Assembly (NCBI GenBank): GCA_028571685.1
Contig: CM053158.1
Span: 54,342,001-54,406,000, forward strand
DNA: 64,000 nucleotides
Reading direction: 5' to 3'
DNA from: Heterohyrax brucei
Lineage: Eukaryota > Chordata > Mammalia > Hyracoidea > Procaviidae
This document shows positions 1 through 11,317 of the stretch, one piece after another. Position numbers and translations under genes: made by a program. The notes under the pieces were generated by a model. That model saw only the letters and a list, made by a program, of their open reading frames with translations. It was not told where the DNA came from and searched no databases. The stretch's first letter is position 1. Every line of letters begins with the position of its first letter.

Positions 1-1744
1 TGGTTCAACTGAGAACATTCTGGAAGCATTCAATTCTTTTTGGTATTTTGTAACAAGTTTCTTCAAGACCACTGCAAAGGTGAGAGAAGACATGTCATGT
101 AACAACCATGACTTGAAAGGTAAATACTTCTTTATAAACTGTCACCAAGACAGATTTTAGGGACAAAGTATTCCCTTCCAAGACAATTAGCTTGTCCAAT
201 GAGGATCACAGCTGTCAAACACGTGCTGCTCTTTTTTCTTGCCAAGTCAATGAGTGAGGATCCAAAATATTAATTACAGTGTGGAAGCCACCCACCACAT
301 ATTGCACAAGCAGAGTGAAGACTACCATGGATATTCCTTCTATTTTTAACGTGCAGCCATGAGACATGTCAAAACAGGAGAGTAAAAGCCATCAGAGCAC
401 AAGAGCCATGTTACCCCATCTAGCTATGCGCCTGCTGCAGCATATAATGGGTCTCATTTCAGGCAAGTAAACATAAGTCATATCCTCATTAGGGAAAGCA
501 GCAATGGATAATTTAGACCTATAAAGGTAATTGAATGTGTGCATACAATTTCCTTCAGAGTCTATGCCAAAAATAGACAAAGCCTTGGAATATAAAGTGA
601 TTATGGATGTTAAAATGTAACTTCTAGGTTAGACAATTCCATAATATTAATTCTACCGAGTCATGTATTAGGTCAATTCATTGCTTAGTGGTAATACATG
701 CTTAAAAGTATACTTAAGATCAGAGTAATCCTTTTTACTGAAAACAGAAAATTTCAGGATTTTTTTTGAGCTTAGGCTCTAAGGTATCTGGGGACATGGA
801 GCAAAATTCATAAATCTTGGCATCCTCAGGACCTGGCATAGTGCATGACAAAGGTAAGTTCCTAATAAATTTTTACTGAGTGCTGTACGAGATAATTGTG
901 GCTATTTGTTTCAAGTTTACAAGGTTAATTCAATAGGTGCTGCTTCAGTTATCAAATTATATTTTCTTTGGTTTCCTCCAGGTGGCTCAGAAAATACTTA
1001 TTCTTCTTCCAGTGATACCTCTTACTGTATATAAAAGTCCTCTGGTTTTGTCATCATAACCAAAAGAAAAAACGAGCTAAGTCATGGATGGCATACACAC
1101 ATCATCGTTTCCTTCTGTGTCTGTGGCACATATTTCTCATAAGCACAGATTTTTCTCTGGTCTCCAGATTTTTCACACTCTGGCAATCCTGGCAGCTACT
1201 GCTGATAGGTTGGCTTTGACACAAAGAGATGAACCTACCCACCATCCTTAAAGTAGGATGTCTTTTGGGGGGGATAGATGGTAATCTAGAGATTACCTAA
1301 GTGTACACAATAAAGCCATTTTGCCAATTAAGCTTTTCTTGCACTAAGTGTACTATTGACAGTATGGTTATATTAGAAGATACGTATTTTAGTTTTGCTG
1401 TTTCTTCTGTATGAAAAAAGAAAGGTCAAAAGAACTATGGACTCCTTGCTTTCTCCTCTCTCCTACTGCCATTTGCTTCTAAGTGTCCTGGATACTTAGG
1501 TATACTTCAGTTCTTCACGAGTAGAACCATTTCATGTGGTTGGATAAATAAAATATATTGTCATAATTAGAATTCTATACCCCAGTGTGAGGTCTGTTGT
1601 AATTCAACCAGCAGATTGATAATATGTGGATAATTTTAGATTTTAGACCTGAAAGCGTCCTTAGATATGATCTACCTCAGCTGGTCTTCAATCCTTTGGT
1701 TTTGGGACTACTTCACAGAAATAAACATGATTTCTGCCAAGCAA
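1..1744. other. apparently single-copy non-coding DNA
   Basis: I see no recognisable interspersed repeat, splice-bounded exon or long open frame here. The composition is AT-rich mammalian intergenic or intronic DNA. Very diverged old repeats could be hidden. Confidence 0.4.
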
Positions 1745-1745
1745 G

Positions 1746-1890
1746 AAAACCTAGGTAGTGTCGTGGTTGAGTGCTACAGCTAGCTGCTAACCAAAAGGTC
1801 AGTAGTTCAAATCCACAAGGCAGTCCTTGAGAACCCTATGAGGGAGTTTCTACTCTACCTAGAATTGACTCAGCAACAATGAGTTTTGGT
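1746..1890 (+). mobile_element. AfroSINE, short (45-bp-deleted) form, tail truncated
   Basis: The tRNA-like head reads GTGGTTGAGTGCTACAGC and then CTAACCAAAAGGTCAG, with a B-box-like GTTCAAATCC. The middle runs directly into CCTTGAGAACCCTATG, as in the deleted subfamily. The usual CCTATAGGGTC segment is missing and the copy ends in GAGTTTTGG. It is a non-autonomous SINE with no coding capacity. Confidence 0.85.
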
Positions 1891-1982
1891 ACTCCAAGTC
1901 AATGAGAAAATTCCAAGGGACTTTTCAGATAAATCCATTGGAAAAGATGCCATGCTTTTCTCCAGGAGTGAAATTGTGAGAA

Positions 1983-2094
1983 TCATGTTAACCTTGGCTT
2001 CACAAAAAATGTCATCTGCAGATTGGATCCAACATATGGAGGAAATAAAAAATGAAGGATGCAGAGATAAAATGCATCAAAAACCTCACTTGAG
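1983..2094 (+). repeat. direct duplicate, copy 1
   Basis: About 112 bases from TCATGTTAACCTTG to CCTCACTTGAGCT recur in the same orientation at 3102-3213, with roughly 85-90% identity by eye. Flanks on both sides differ. It may be a local duplication or two copies of an interspersed repeat I do not recognise. Confidence 0.75.
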
Positions 2095-2274
2095 CTCCTG
2101 GGTCCAGCCATGCCATTAACTCAGCCATGCTCAGTACCCCTTACTGGTTCACATCCCAGTTAAGTGAACCCACAAATACATTTTTGCACAAAATAGTTTG
2201 TATGGGGATTCTGTCTCTTGCAACCAAAAATCCTTACTTACACAGAAACCTTCATACCCATTCATGCTTCACTA

Positions 2275-2437
2275 CTAGCTGTAAGGTTGGAGGTTTGAAT
2301 CCACCCAGAAGCATGTTGGGTCTGCTTCTGAAAGGTCACAGACTTGGAAACCCTGCAGAGCAGCTCAACCCTGCACTAACAGGGGGTTGCCATGAGTCAC
2401 AGGTGATGGCAACTGGAAGTAACAACGACAATTACAC
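2275..2437 (+). mobile_element. AfroSINE, longer form, 5' end weak
   Basis: The head keeps GGAGGTTTGAATCCACCC. The middle has a longer insert resembling the CTGCTTC...GTCACAGACTTGG segment of the undeleted subfamily. The tail reads GCCATGAGTCACAGG and then an AAC-rich end, AACAACGACAATTA, like the RTE tails in this window. Confidence 0.75.
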
Positions 2438-2572
2438 CGGAGCATAATTGGTACTCAGTAACTCGTTTGTTGCATTAGATTCGTTTTGGTGATTAAGGAT
2501 CACTTCTTTAACAATGATTTGAAAATCCAGAATCTGTTAAAATGACTACACTTTTGCTTCCAATTGCGTATC

Positions 2573-2741
2573 AAACAAAAAACCAAACTCTTTGCGAATG
2601 AGTTGATCCCAACTCACAGCAACCCTATACGACAGAGCAGAACTACCCCACAGGGTTTCCAAGCAGTGCGTGGTGGATCTGAACTGCCAGCCCTTCGGTA
2701 AGCAGCCACAGCTCTTCGCCGCCTAACCACCAGGATTGCCT
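2573..2741 (-). mobile_element. AfroSINE, short form
   Basis: Read on the minus strand, the head, the CCACGCACTGCTTGG junction and the tail are in the standard order. On the plus strand it starts in AAAAACCAAACTC and ends in CCTAACCACCAGGATTGCC. The middle lacks the 45-base segment. Confidence 0.88.
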
Positions 2742-3101
2742 GATTGTGTATAATCCCCGAAAATTTCACCGAATTTCATCTTTGACCACAACACACAGCT
2801 GTGGTCTGTTTGCTTGTTTATTTATTTGCTTGTTTTTAGTAAAAGCTGTTTCAGCTACCAGTAGAAGATTTCCAGTCAAAACAAGCTGAAGCCAAAAGGT
2901 GAGTTCACTGGCTCATGTAACTTGGCAGTCCAGTAATGGGTTTGGTTTCAGGAATAGGTAGATTCAGAGAATTAAACAAGGGTGCTAACTACTGCCACGC
3001 ATCAGGTCTCATTCCTTGTCTTTGGCTTTAATTCCCTAAAGTTTCCTTACTCATGTAAGGAACTCGTGTTAACCATGTTAAGTCGTGTTAACAAAGTTAC
3101 T

Positions 3102-3213
3102 CATGTTAACCTTGAGTTCATAAAAAATATCATCTGCAGATTGGATCCAGCATAAGGAGGAAATAAAAAGTGAATGAGGCAGAGATACAGTGCACCAAAA
3201 ACCTCACTTGAGC
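3102..3213 (+). repeat. direct duplicate, copy 2
   Basis: Partner of 1983-2094. The two copies share GTCATCTGCAGATTGGATCC or close variants, GGAGGAAATAAAAA and CAAAAACCTCACTTGAGCT. Just upstream this copy also has three spaced TGTTAAC words. An RTE fragment begins about 25 bases downstream of it, but not of copy 1. Confidence 0.75.
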
Positions 3214-3235
3214 TAACTTCTGGCAGCCCAGATCT

Positions 3236-3845
3236 ACCTCTGTTTGTTGTCAGTTGCCTTGAAGTTGGCTTCAACTCATAGTGATGTGATAGAGTGAGAT
3301 GTTGTCCCATTCCGTGTCATCTTCATCGTCTTTGCTATGCTTGAGGCTACTGCTGAGGCTATTGTGTCCGTCCATCTCACTGAAGCCTTCTGTCATTTCT
3401 GCTACCCCATGCTATCTTTTTCTAGCAATTGGTCTTTCCTAGTGACATGTCCAAAGAAAAAGAGTCATCCTCATTTCTTAGGAGCATTCTTGTTACATTT
3501 CTTCAAAGACTCGTATGTTTGTTCCTCCAGCAGTCCATGGTACCATCAATAATCTTCACCAAAACCATAGTTCAGATGAGTCATCTGTCTTCATTGGTCA
3601 TTGTCCAGCTTTTACAAGAATATTTGGGATTGAAAAGACCATGACTTGGGTCAGTCACTCCTTAGGCATCAATGTTACACCCTTGCCTTTTAAAACTTTT
3701 ACAGAGATCTCTTACAGTAGATTTGCCCAATGCAATGTGTTTTTTGATTTCCTGACTACTGCTTCCACGGACATTAACTGTTGATACAAATAGCGAGGAA
3801 TCTTTGACAGCTTCATTATTTTCTCCATTTATCATGACGGTGGTC
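3236..3845 (-). mobile_element. RTE (BovB-like) LINE fragment, minus strand
   Basis: The minus strand matches the region just after the reverse-transcriptase core of RTE ORF2. An open piece at 3662-3847 carries INGENNEAV, then GSSSQEIKKHIALGKS, close to the family motif. Further 3' it continues with the shared RTE text seen at 41.1 and 48.1 kb, and it ends in the tail at 3236-3260. Frames are broken, so it is dead. RTE elements move by target-primed reverse transcription. Confidence 0.88.
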
Positions 3846-3860
3846 ACCAGTCATCCATAA

Positions 3861-4017
3861 GCCCACAAGGTCACTGTTTTTTGTCAATTCCAAATCACAG
3901 GGACCCCATAAGAGAATAGAACTGTCCCACAGAGACTTCAAGGAGGAGCTGGTGGATTTGAACTGCCCACCTTTCGGTTAGTGACTGTTCTTAACCACTG
4001 CACTACCAGGGTTTCAT
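3861..4017 (-). mobile_element. AfroSINE, short form, with target-site duplication
   Basis: Minus-strand short-form SINE (plus-strand words GGAGCTGGTGGATTTGAACTG and TTAACCACTGCACTACCAGG). The 10-base word CAGTCATCCA flanks it at 3848-3857 and 4018-4027, a clear target-site duplication. It landed at the edge of the RTE fragment. Confidence 0.88.
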
Positions 4018-4448
4018 CAGTCATCCACAGGTCTCACAACTCAAAAAGAAGAGGAATGCTTTCTTCTTCCTGGTATCCATTTGTCAAATTCTCATGGAAA
4101 GATCTTTATTGGCATTTTCTAGGGTCACATGCTTACCCTTAGACCAACTGCCAAGTTTAGGAGAATGTGGCTCTAGGATTGGCCCAGATATGACCATGTG
4201 CCTACTGGTGACTACATATCTGGTTCTTTTGTGGAGTAAAGTGGGTGCTAAAGAAAAAAAAGACTATTGCATTTTAATTTATAATGCATTTTTACTTGAT
4301 TACAACACTCATATGTATGCTGAATAAAACACAGAAAGGTATAAGGAGGAAAATAAAATGACCTATAATGTTACTACACGTATAGATACAGCAGTGGAAA
4401 ATACTTCGAGTTTTTCTATGCGTGACAACAATAAAAGCTCAGATGCGA

Positions 4449-4640
4449 CCAAGTTGACTGTTATTCAGGGTGACCCCATATGTTGCTCAGTACAACTGTG
4501 CTGCATAGCATTTTCAAAACTGTGGCCTTTCTGATGCAGATGACCAGGCCTTTATCCTGGTGCCTCTGGGTGGGTTTGAACCACTAACCTTTTGATTAGT
4601 AGGTGAGCTCTTAACCACTTGCAGCACCCAGGGACTCCTT
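4449..4640 (-). mobile_element. AfroSINE-related SINE, variant with CCAGGCCTTT middle
   Basis: This copy has the longer middle with GATGACCAGGCCTTTATCC and CCTCTGGGTGGGTTTGAACC, then the head as TCTTAACCACTTGCAGCACC. The same variant recurs at 5571, 6662, 10195, 15638, 39822 and 42225, so it is a distinct subfamily. Confidence 0.8.
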
Positions 4641-5395
4641 TCTATGCAGAGAAAATGAAAGGGAGGAGGGAGAGGCAGCTGTTTTTAAATAAACATTCTC
4701 TGCCATCCCAAAATTTCCTCACAACTTAACTGCAATGACTAGTTCAAAGGGCAGTTTCAGGAGATGTGATATTCTCAAAACCCATATATTGCACAGTAGA
4801 GCTGTGCATAAAAGAACTTCCATAAAAGTAATTCCAACCTTCTCCATGTCTGTGAAGTCACTATTTTCTCTGCAGTTTATAGATAAGCCTACAGGGTAGA
4901 CTGAGCATTCCATGAAATGCATTTGCTTTCCCTCTGTACAAAAACAAATCCTAATTAAAATACTGAATCTAGAGAAAGATTACAGTTATGCGAGCATGAC
5001 CTCAGCTTACAGATTTGCTGGAAAGCACGGCTTTCTGACTTCTGTGAGTTGCTGAGCAAGCTGTGAGGCCAGCCTGCAGGCGTTCATGAGTGCTGGAGGC
5101 AATGAGGATGTTACCAGTCCAGCTTACGGCGTTTGATTCTTTCTCTCTACTTGCTAAATAATGGAACAGAAAAGGCCTACAGCAGGGCTCCCTTGAAGTT
5201 ATGTGAGCCAACTATGCCTAGGAGAACAGCTCCAGGAAAAGTTTCTTCCTCTCTTTGCTTAAACACAGCCGGATGGCTAAGACCTTCAGTGAAAGCATCA
5301 TAAGTGAATTATGGAAGTGAATGCATTGTATGTATTGCATTGTTAAATAGGATTCAGATAATGACATGGCAGGAAACGTAGTTTGTTGTTTTTAA

Positions 5396-5562
5396 ACCCA
5401 AACCAAACCCATTGCTGTCAAGTCTATTCTGACTTACAGCAACCCTATAGAACAGAGTAGAACTACCCTATAAGGTTTCCAAAGAGTGCCTGCTGGATTC
5501 AAACCACCAGCCTTTATGGATAGCAGCCCTAGCTCTTAACCGCTATACCAGCAAGGTTTCCC
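5396..5562 (-). mobile_element. AfroSINE, short form
   Basis: Almost complete copy: AAACCCATTGCTGTCAAGTC at the tail side, GTTTCCAAAGAGTGCCTGCT in the middle, and the head as CTCTTAACCGCTATACCAGC. The 45-base middle segment is absent. Confidence 0.9.
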
Positions 5563-5570
5563 TGCTGTTA

Positions 5571-5757
5571 GGGGCTGACAATTTGATTTTAATTCACAAC
5601 CACTCCCCGTGGTGGAGTTGAACTGCCCCATAAGGTGTTCTAGGCTGTAATTTTTGCCGAAGCAGATCATCAAATCTTTCTTTGCAGAGACACCGGGTAG
5701 GTTTAAACCAAACTTCTCAGTTACCAGTCAAACGCTTAAACATTTGTGCCACCAAAT
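5571..5757 (-). mobile_element. AfroSINE-related SINE, CCAGGCCTTT-middle variant
   Basis: The middle reads GCAGATCATCAAATCTTTC and the head side GTTTAAACC, followed by AAACATTTGTGCCACC. It lies eight bases from the previous SINE in the same orientation. The poorer match suggests it is older. Confidence 0.7.
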
Positions 5758-6362
5758 GTCTTTATGTTTATCAAATAGTTTTCTAAATAAATCACTCTCT
5801 AATTAACAGTGTTAGCTGATTTCTGCAGTGAAAATACTCCACTGTTGTCAGTTTTAAGCTAGTGATCTGAAACCACTGTACAGGGAGAAAGGAAGAGAAT
5901 TGTACCATCAGCTTTCACAGGTGGGTGCAAGCAACTCCCCGATACCCATGGGGTCATTCCTCAGCCTCTATAATTCACCACTTGTGTTCAACTCTGCAAA
6001 TAAGATCACGAGAAAAACAAAGTCGTTCCTGCTACTCTCTTGGATTTGAATGCTAATAAGATGGACGTTAGTCAAGTAATCAAAGAAACTAAACTAAAGC
6101 AGTGATGAGCTATTTCAATGTAAGACCAGCTAATAGGAAGTTTAGACTTTTCTGAGGGTCAGGAGAGGCTTTGTGAAGTGTCTTCTGTCTGTCTGTGCTC
6201 CTCTGTACGTGGTTAGTTTACAGCCAGGGAGGTAAGTAGCTACTTATATCTGGTCACTACTCGTTCTTTCTTGGTAACCAATTCCTTTCACCACTTTAAA
6301 TTTCACATTTGGCTCTCTTCTTGCTTGCACACTCTCCTCTTATTTGCATCGTTTCTGAAGAG
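5758..6362. other. non-coding DNA, nothing recognised
   Basis: I found no repeat family I can name, no promoter and no exon signal. Confidence 0.35.
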
Positions 6363-6532
6363 CAAAAAAAAAGAAAATCAAACCCATTGCTGTTGAGTCA
6401 ATCCCAACTCATAGCAACTGTATAGGACAAGGTGGATCTGCTCTATAGAGTTTCAAGGAGCGCCTGGTGGATTTGAGCTGCCAGCTTTTGGGTTAGCAGC
6501 GATAGCTGTCAACCAGTACACCGGTGGGTTTC
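6363..6532 (-). mobile_element. AfroSINE, short form
   Basis: A-rich start at 6363, then CCCATTGCTGTTGAGTCAAT, GCGCCTGGTGGATTTGAGCT and a reduced head ending CCGGTGGGTTTC. Deleted-middle subfamily. Confidence 0.88.
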
Positions 6533-6661
6533 TGTAATTCCTACCCCATTCCTCCACAGGTAAGGGACTTCAGGAAATAAAGAGGAAAATAGTACCTACC
6601 TAGTGCGATTGTTTTGATTAAATTGTGTTAAAATATATAAAACATGTAAATAGTGGCCGGC

Positions 6662-6856
6662 CAACGTTGTTGCCATAGAGTCAGTTTGTGACTCATAATG
6701 ACCCCATAGGACTGAACAGAACTGCCCCATAGGGTTTCCTGGGCTGTAACATTCATGGAAACCAGTCTCCAGGGCTTTATCCCAAGGATTTGCTGGTGAG
6801 CTGGAACCACTAATGTTTCCGCTAGCAGCTGAGTACTTAACCATTAAGCTGCCAGA
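6662..6856 (-). mobile_element. AfroSINE-related SINE, long variant
   Basis: Reads GACTCATAATGACCCCATAG, then GGGCTGTAACATTCATGGAA, then CCAGTCTCCAGGGCTTTATC, and the head as CTTAACCATTAAGCTGCC. The middle segment is retained, unlike the short form. Confidence 0.82.
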
Positions 6857-7167
6857 ATAGCCATTTTAGTCATTCACTGCTATTACGTAGCACTCATACA
6901 TCTCTGTGTGAAAAGACAATGTGTCCTTTCACATTTTTATTGATACTTCCCAGTATGGTACCTGGCAAACAGAACATAACCATTAAGTGTTTGGACAATG
7001 CAACCGATGATAAAGAACTTGTAAAAGAACTTCTAAAAAATAAGTAGATGGAATACACAAGCTGTATTAAATATTAAAATACAGCAGCTATTGTTTAAAC
7101 CTTGTTGGACTAGCATAATAATAGCTCACAACTCAATGTAGTAAGTAACTTGTCTAGAAGCACCAAA

Positions 7168-7340
7168 TGAAACCCACTGCCAGCAAGTCAATTCTGACTC
7201 ACCAGCGCTCTAGAGTGGAGCAGTTATCCTTATAGAGGCAGACTGCCACATCTTTCTCCACAGAGTAGACAGTGGGTTTGAAACCCTGACTTTTGGTTAG
7301 TAGCCAGGTGTTTCAACTCTTACACCCCTAGAGCTCCTTA
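7168..7340 (-). mobile_element. AfroSINE, long form
   Basis: Contains the undeleted middle GAGGCAGACTGCCACATCTT and TCTCCACAGAG, followed by GGGTTTGAAACCC and the head as TTTCAACTCTTACACCCCTA. It keeps the segment lost from the short subfamily. Confidence 0.82.
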
Positions 7341-7419
7341 GTCTAGAAGAAACCCTAGTGTGTGTAAGATTTTAGTATATGATGAAGGAAGTATAATGAT
7401 CACTAGAGAAGAATGGATG

Positions 7420-7960
7420 AAAATCAAAGGTGGTTCAAAATTATCTACATACCAAAAAAAAGATTATATCTGACACTAAATACAAAGTAAATCCAGATGA
7501 ATTTGAATTTTTATATAAAAAATGAAATTATAAACAATTTATGCAAATAATTTTATGTCTCTCTACATTTGGAGATAAAAGCATGAACTGATCTCAAAGG
7601 AGCAAGAACAATAGATGTCATTGTTATAACGGTAAGAAAATTCTGTTCTTCGAAACAGAAGGAAAATGAACCAACTGAAAAAATAGTATCTGCCACAAAC
7701 ATGACAAAACATTTTCTACATAAAGACCTCTTGTAAAGTCAGTAAGTAAAACATTGAGGACATAATATAAAAATAGCTGAACCATAATATCTAAGAAGAA
7801 ATGGCAAGGAAAAGTAATGAAAATTAGAAATAATTAAACTTACTAAGAAATTTTAAAAGGCAAAATAAAGCAAGAAGTTATTTTTATCCATAGAACTAAA
7901 GGGCTTTTAGAAACTGCTCATTCTCAACAATTACATGGTTAGAGTAAAATTGGATATTTC
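7420..7960 (+). mobile_element. old L1 fragment (tentative), plus strand
   Basis: A-rich text with the flavour of L1 ORF2 and 3' regions (AAAGACCTCTTGTAAAGTCA, AAAATAGCTGAACC). Highly diverged with no open frame. Assignment rests on overall resemblance only. Confidence 0.4.
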
Positions 7961-8029
7961 ATACACTGCTGGTTGCTAAACAAATTGTTGCAAACTTCCT
8001 GCGAATTGTGGAATTTTTCTTAATATCAT

Positions 8030-8640
8030 ACAGGATATCCTCTTTTTTATATGAATTATTTCACTAGTATAACGTTTTTGAGATTCACCTAAGTTATCAC
8101 ACGTATCAGTACTTCTTTTTATAACCTACCAAGTAATATATTTTTGTACGGATATGACACAATGTTGTTTATCTGATAGCCTGTAGATGGGTATTTGGGT
8201 GATGTTCATTGGGGGCTATTACAAATAAAAAGTACATTGTGAACATTCTTGAACATATCCTGGTGTGGGCACAATTTCATTTTGGGAGGGAGGGTGGTAA
8301 ATATCCAAAAATGGAGTTGCTAGATTGCAAGATGGCCATTTTATCTTACATGAAACTGAGAAACTGTTTCCCAGAATGATAAATATTTGACATTCACACC
8401 AGCAGCGTTTGAAAGTTCTAGTTGCTCCACATCTTCACAAACACCTAGATGTTACCTTCTTCATTTTCATCAGTTTAGTATTTCTGAATTCTCCCTTTTA
8501 AAGCAAGAATATTTCACAGGCAGTCGTATGTTCTTTAACTCATGTCTTGGGACAAAACATTTTGGTCATTCCATTCACAGGCTGACAGCTTTGCTAACAA
8601 GAGACTTATCCCTCCAAACTTTTATCTAATTAGTTCATGT
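8030..8640 (-). mobile_element. old L1/HAL1-like 3' fragment, minus strand
   Basis: Plus-strand text such as GTGAACATTCTTGAACATAT, GGAGTTGCTAGATTGCAAG and CACACCAGCAGCGTTTG matches the reverse complement of the widespread L1 3' region also seen at 19.7, 28.3 and 53.4 kb. It faces the preceding L1-like piece head to head. No intact ORF. Confidence 0.65.
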
Positions 8641-9009
8641 ACTAATGGTCTTTCACTGAATCAAGTTCATTAGGAAATGCAAAATGCTAATTTTAAAAAA
8701 TTCTGTGCTTTCCAAATTTTTGGCCATAAGGCTTCTGTAAACAATAGTTTTTCCATATCAGTCATGACTATTTGGTTACTCTGAGGTACAGTTTATACAG
8801 CGACACATGATAGATTTATAAGTCTTGAAGTAAATTGACAATTTTTAGAGTAGTGCCCTATTTACTTTCAATAAATTTTAGAAGAGCATTTTGTTTACGG
8901 GGGGAAGCATTGGCAATGTTTAGTGAACAAATCTGGACAAAACTGTCTATAGCAAGACTGGTCGTTGTCTGCGGTGTGAGATTATTGGTAGCTCTTATTT
9001 AAACTCAGG
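8641..9009. other. non-coding DNA, nothing recognised
   Basis: AT-rich sequence without a repeat or gene I can support. Confidence 0.35.
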
Positions 9010-9205
9010 AGCTCTGGTGTCACTGTGATTAAGCACTCAGCTGGTAACCAAAATGTCGGTGGTTCAAACCCACCAGCCACTCTGTGGGAGAAAGATGTGG
9101 CCGTCTTCTTCTGTAAAGATTTACAGCCTCAGAAACCCTACAGGACAGTTCTACTCTGTCCTATAGGGTCACTGTGATTCAGAATTGACACGTATGCAAC
9201 AAGTT
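9010..9205 (+). mobile_element. AfroSINE, long form, near complete
   Basis: A good reference copy for the undeleted subfamily. After the head (GATTAAGCACTCAGCTGG, GTTCAAACCCACCAG) comes a 55-base middle where short copies have 10, then CTACTCTGTCCTATAGGGTC and a poly-T-rich end. The 45-base difference from short copies is directly visible. Confidence 0.9.
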
Positions 9206-9360
9206 TTTTTCCTGTATTTTCCAGTTTTCTGTAATGAGGATGCAACCCTTAGAAACTGACCTAAAAATGTTATGTTTAGTGACTCAACAAATGGATGGAT
9301 GAGGTCTTTTAAATTTCCCATTTTGAGAGGTGGTTTCCATCTTTTTATTACACATATTTT

Positions 9361-9418
9361 AAGAGTCAATTCTAACTCATCGTGACCCTGTATTCTAGAA
9401 TGGCACCCTATAAGATTT
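9361..9418 (-). mobile_element. AfroSINE 3' tail fragment
   Basis: Only the tail half is present: GAGTCAATTCTAACTCATCG, then CGTGACCCTG and a damaged CTATAAGATTT. The rest is missing, so it is a truncated relic. Confidence 0.6.
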
Positions 9419-9806
9419 TTTTGTTGGTATTGTGGCTTTTAACTGTACTGAAAATATACACACAAATCTCCTGTCAACACAACAACCTCCATCCACACTG
9501 ACAGTTCTGTGACATCAGTGGCATCACTAACCTTGGTGTCACGCAGTGCAGTAACTCACGGTGTCAGCCTCTCATGCTAGTTACCACAGTATTGTAGTTA
9601 AAACACCAAAAAATTTGACAAAATCAGTGACCATAAAAATACCACAGCAACAAAAACGACAGCACATGCTTGTAGGGTATGCAGTCAAAATTACATAGTT
9701 CAAAACATCGCTGTAACCGGGCAGTAATGTTCTGACCAGAGAGCATTAGAAGGTTCAAAAGCTAAATTAGCATAGAGTTTTAGCCTTGCAGATGTTTTTC
9801 CATGTG
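9419..9806. other. unassigned sequence, left flank of an AfroSINE insertion
   Basis: Sequence with words such as GTTACCACAGTATTGTAGTT and an ACA-rich stretch. I suspect an old repeat, because homologous-looking text resumes after the AfroSINE at 9987-10150, but I cannot name it. Confidence 0.3.
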
Positions 9807-9819
9807 TAAGCTGGGCTTG

Positions 9820-9973
9820 GAGCACTGGTGGCTTAGTGGTTAAGAGGCTGGCTGCTAACCAAAACATCAGCAATTCGAATTCACTAACCACTCCTTGGAA
9901 ACCCTATGGGGCAGTTCCGTACTGCCTTGTACGGTCACTATGGGTCAGAATTGACTCAGTGGCAACAGGTTTT
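9820..9973 (+). mobile_element. AfroSINE, short form, with target-site duplication
   Basis: Standard short-form copy. It is flanked by TAAGCTGGGCTTG (9807-9819) and TAAGCCAAGCTTG (9974-9986), ten of thirteen bases identical, as expected for an old target-site duplication. Confidence 0.9.
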
Positions 9974-10194
9974 TAAGCCAAGCTTGTGAAATATGTTTTT
10001 GTTGTACTGTAGGGATGGTCTATAAAAAATACCAAGTTTTTGCTGAAACACACATAAAAAATTTATAGACAGTCATTTTGGTGTCGCTCTGTCTGACAGT
10101 GCCGCTCATTGCAGTCCAAAGCTCCTAGTGACACCACTTCATGACGTTGATTACCTTTTTCAAGTTGTGCCACCATTCTTATTGATATCCTCAT

Positions 10195-10338
10195 TCCATA
10201 GGGCTTTTAGTGGTTGATTTTTTGGAACTAGATCACCAGGCCTTTCTTACACGGCACCTCAGGATGGACTTGAACCTCCAGACTTTCAGTTCCTGCAGCT
10301 GAGCATGTGAACCATTTGCATCACCTAGGAACTAATGA
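10195..10338 (-). mobile_element. AfroSINE-related SINE, CCAGGCCTTT-middle variant
   Basis: Reads CTAGATCACCAGGCCTTTCT, then CACCTCAGGATGGACTTGAA, and ends CATTTGCATCACCTAGGAAC. The tail half is poor or lost. Confidence 0.75.
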
Positions 10339-11199
10339 TCTTAGCCAGTGGAGACAGAGGAAGAAGACTGGGCCTCAAATCCCTCACACCTAGTATATTT
10401 TCTTTCCTTAGGCCCTAATGTCTTCTATCAGGAAGTAAAATAGAGTGGGCTAAACTACAAATAGATCTGCCCGCAGGAAGGAAGCTTTAGAGGTTGCTAC
10501 CATAAGATCCTAAAATAAACTTGAAAAGAAAAAATGGAGCAGGTGAGAGGCCTCGCATTCCTCTTTGTGCTTGTGGATAAATAACAGTATTTAGAGACAT
10601 CACAGCAGCTCTGCTCTCTCTAATGGTTTATAGATCCAACCAATAGTTAGGTGCTTGTGACATGTCAAAATCCTTCTCTGTCCACACAATGAATCAGTCA
10701 ACATGCTCAAAACAATGCCATGATTGATGTCTGCCTTGTAAATGTTCTAACCTTTTCACCAAAAAGAATGCTACTTGATAGAAAAACAGCTCAGCTAGGC
10801 ATTTTTATGTAAGAGCGATACCGATTGGAAAATACTGTCTCTTTGGATTCAGGCACCCAGGTCTCCCCAAAACCACAGCTTATTTATGCAACATGAACAT
10901 TTTCATTTCTACCGTTTGATTGTCAGAATCTCAACCTGGCCTACAAATCTTCTGGTTCACTTCTTTGTTTTCCTCTGGTGGGCCACCTGTTCTTCTCCAG
11001 TACAGTTTTTAGTTCCCCTTAGAGCCATCTTCTTTGACTGTGTCAGCACTATGAGGCTACAAAATACCTCAAAGCTTAATATGGTGTTTGTTGAGACTGA
11101 CAGTCCACGGGAGGCAGGTGTTCCTGCTGGTTTGACTGAGTCCAGTATCTCTCCAATGACCGTCACCCCTCACAGTTACACAGCTGGGTTTCATGCTGT
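10339..11199. other. non-coding DNA, nothing firmly recognised
   Basis: No named repeat and no supported gene. A 169-codon open frame begins at 10886 but runs into RTE-derived sequence on the right and shows no protein signature, so I do not call it. Confidence 0.35.
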
Positions 11200-11317
11200 T
11201 TTGTTATTAGCTGTCTTCAAGTTGGCTCTAACTCACGATGACTCCATGGACAACAGAAGGAAATGTCACCCCATCCTGCACCATCTTCACTATCATTGGT
11301 CCCCTAGAGTTCATTGT
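11200..11317 (-). mobile_element. RTE LINE 3' fragment, minus strand
   Basis: The plus strand reads TTGTTATTAGCTGTCTTCAA and then GTTGGCTCTAACTCACGATG, matching the same end of the RTE copies at 3236 and 47168. Very short and dead. Confidence 0.6.
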
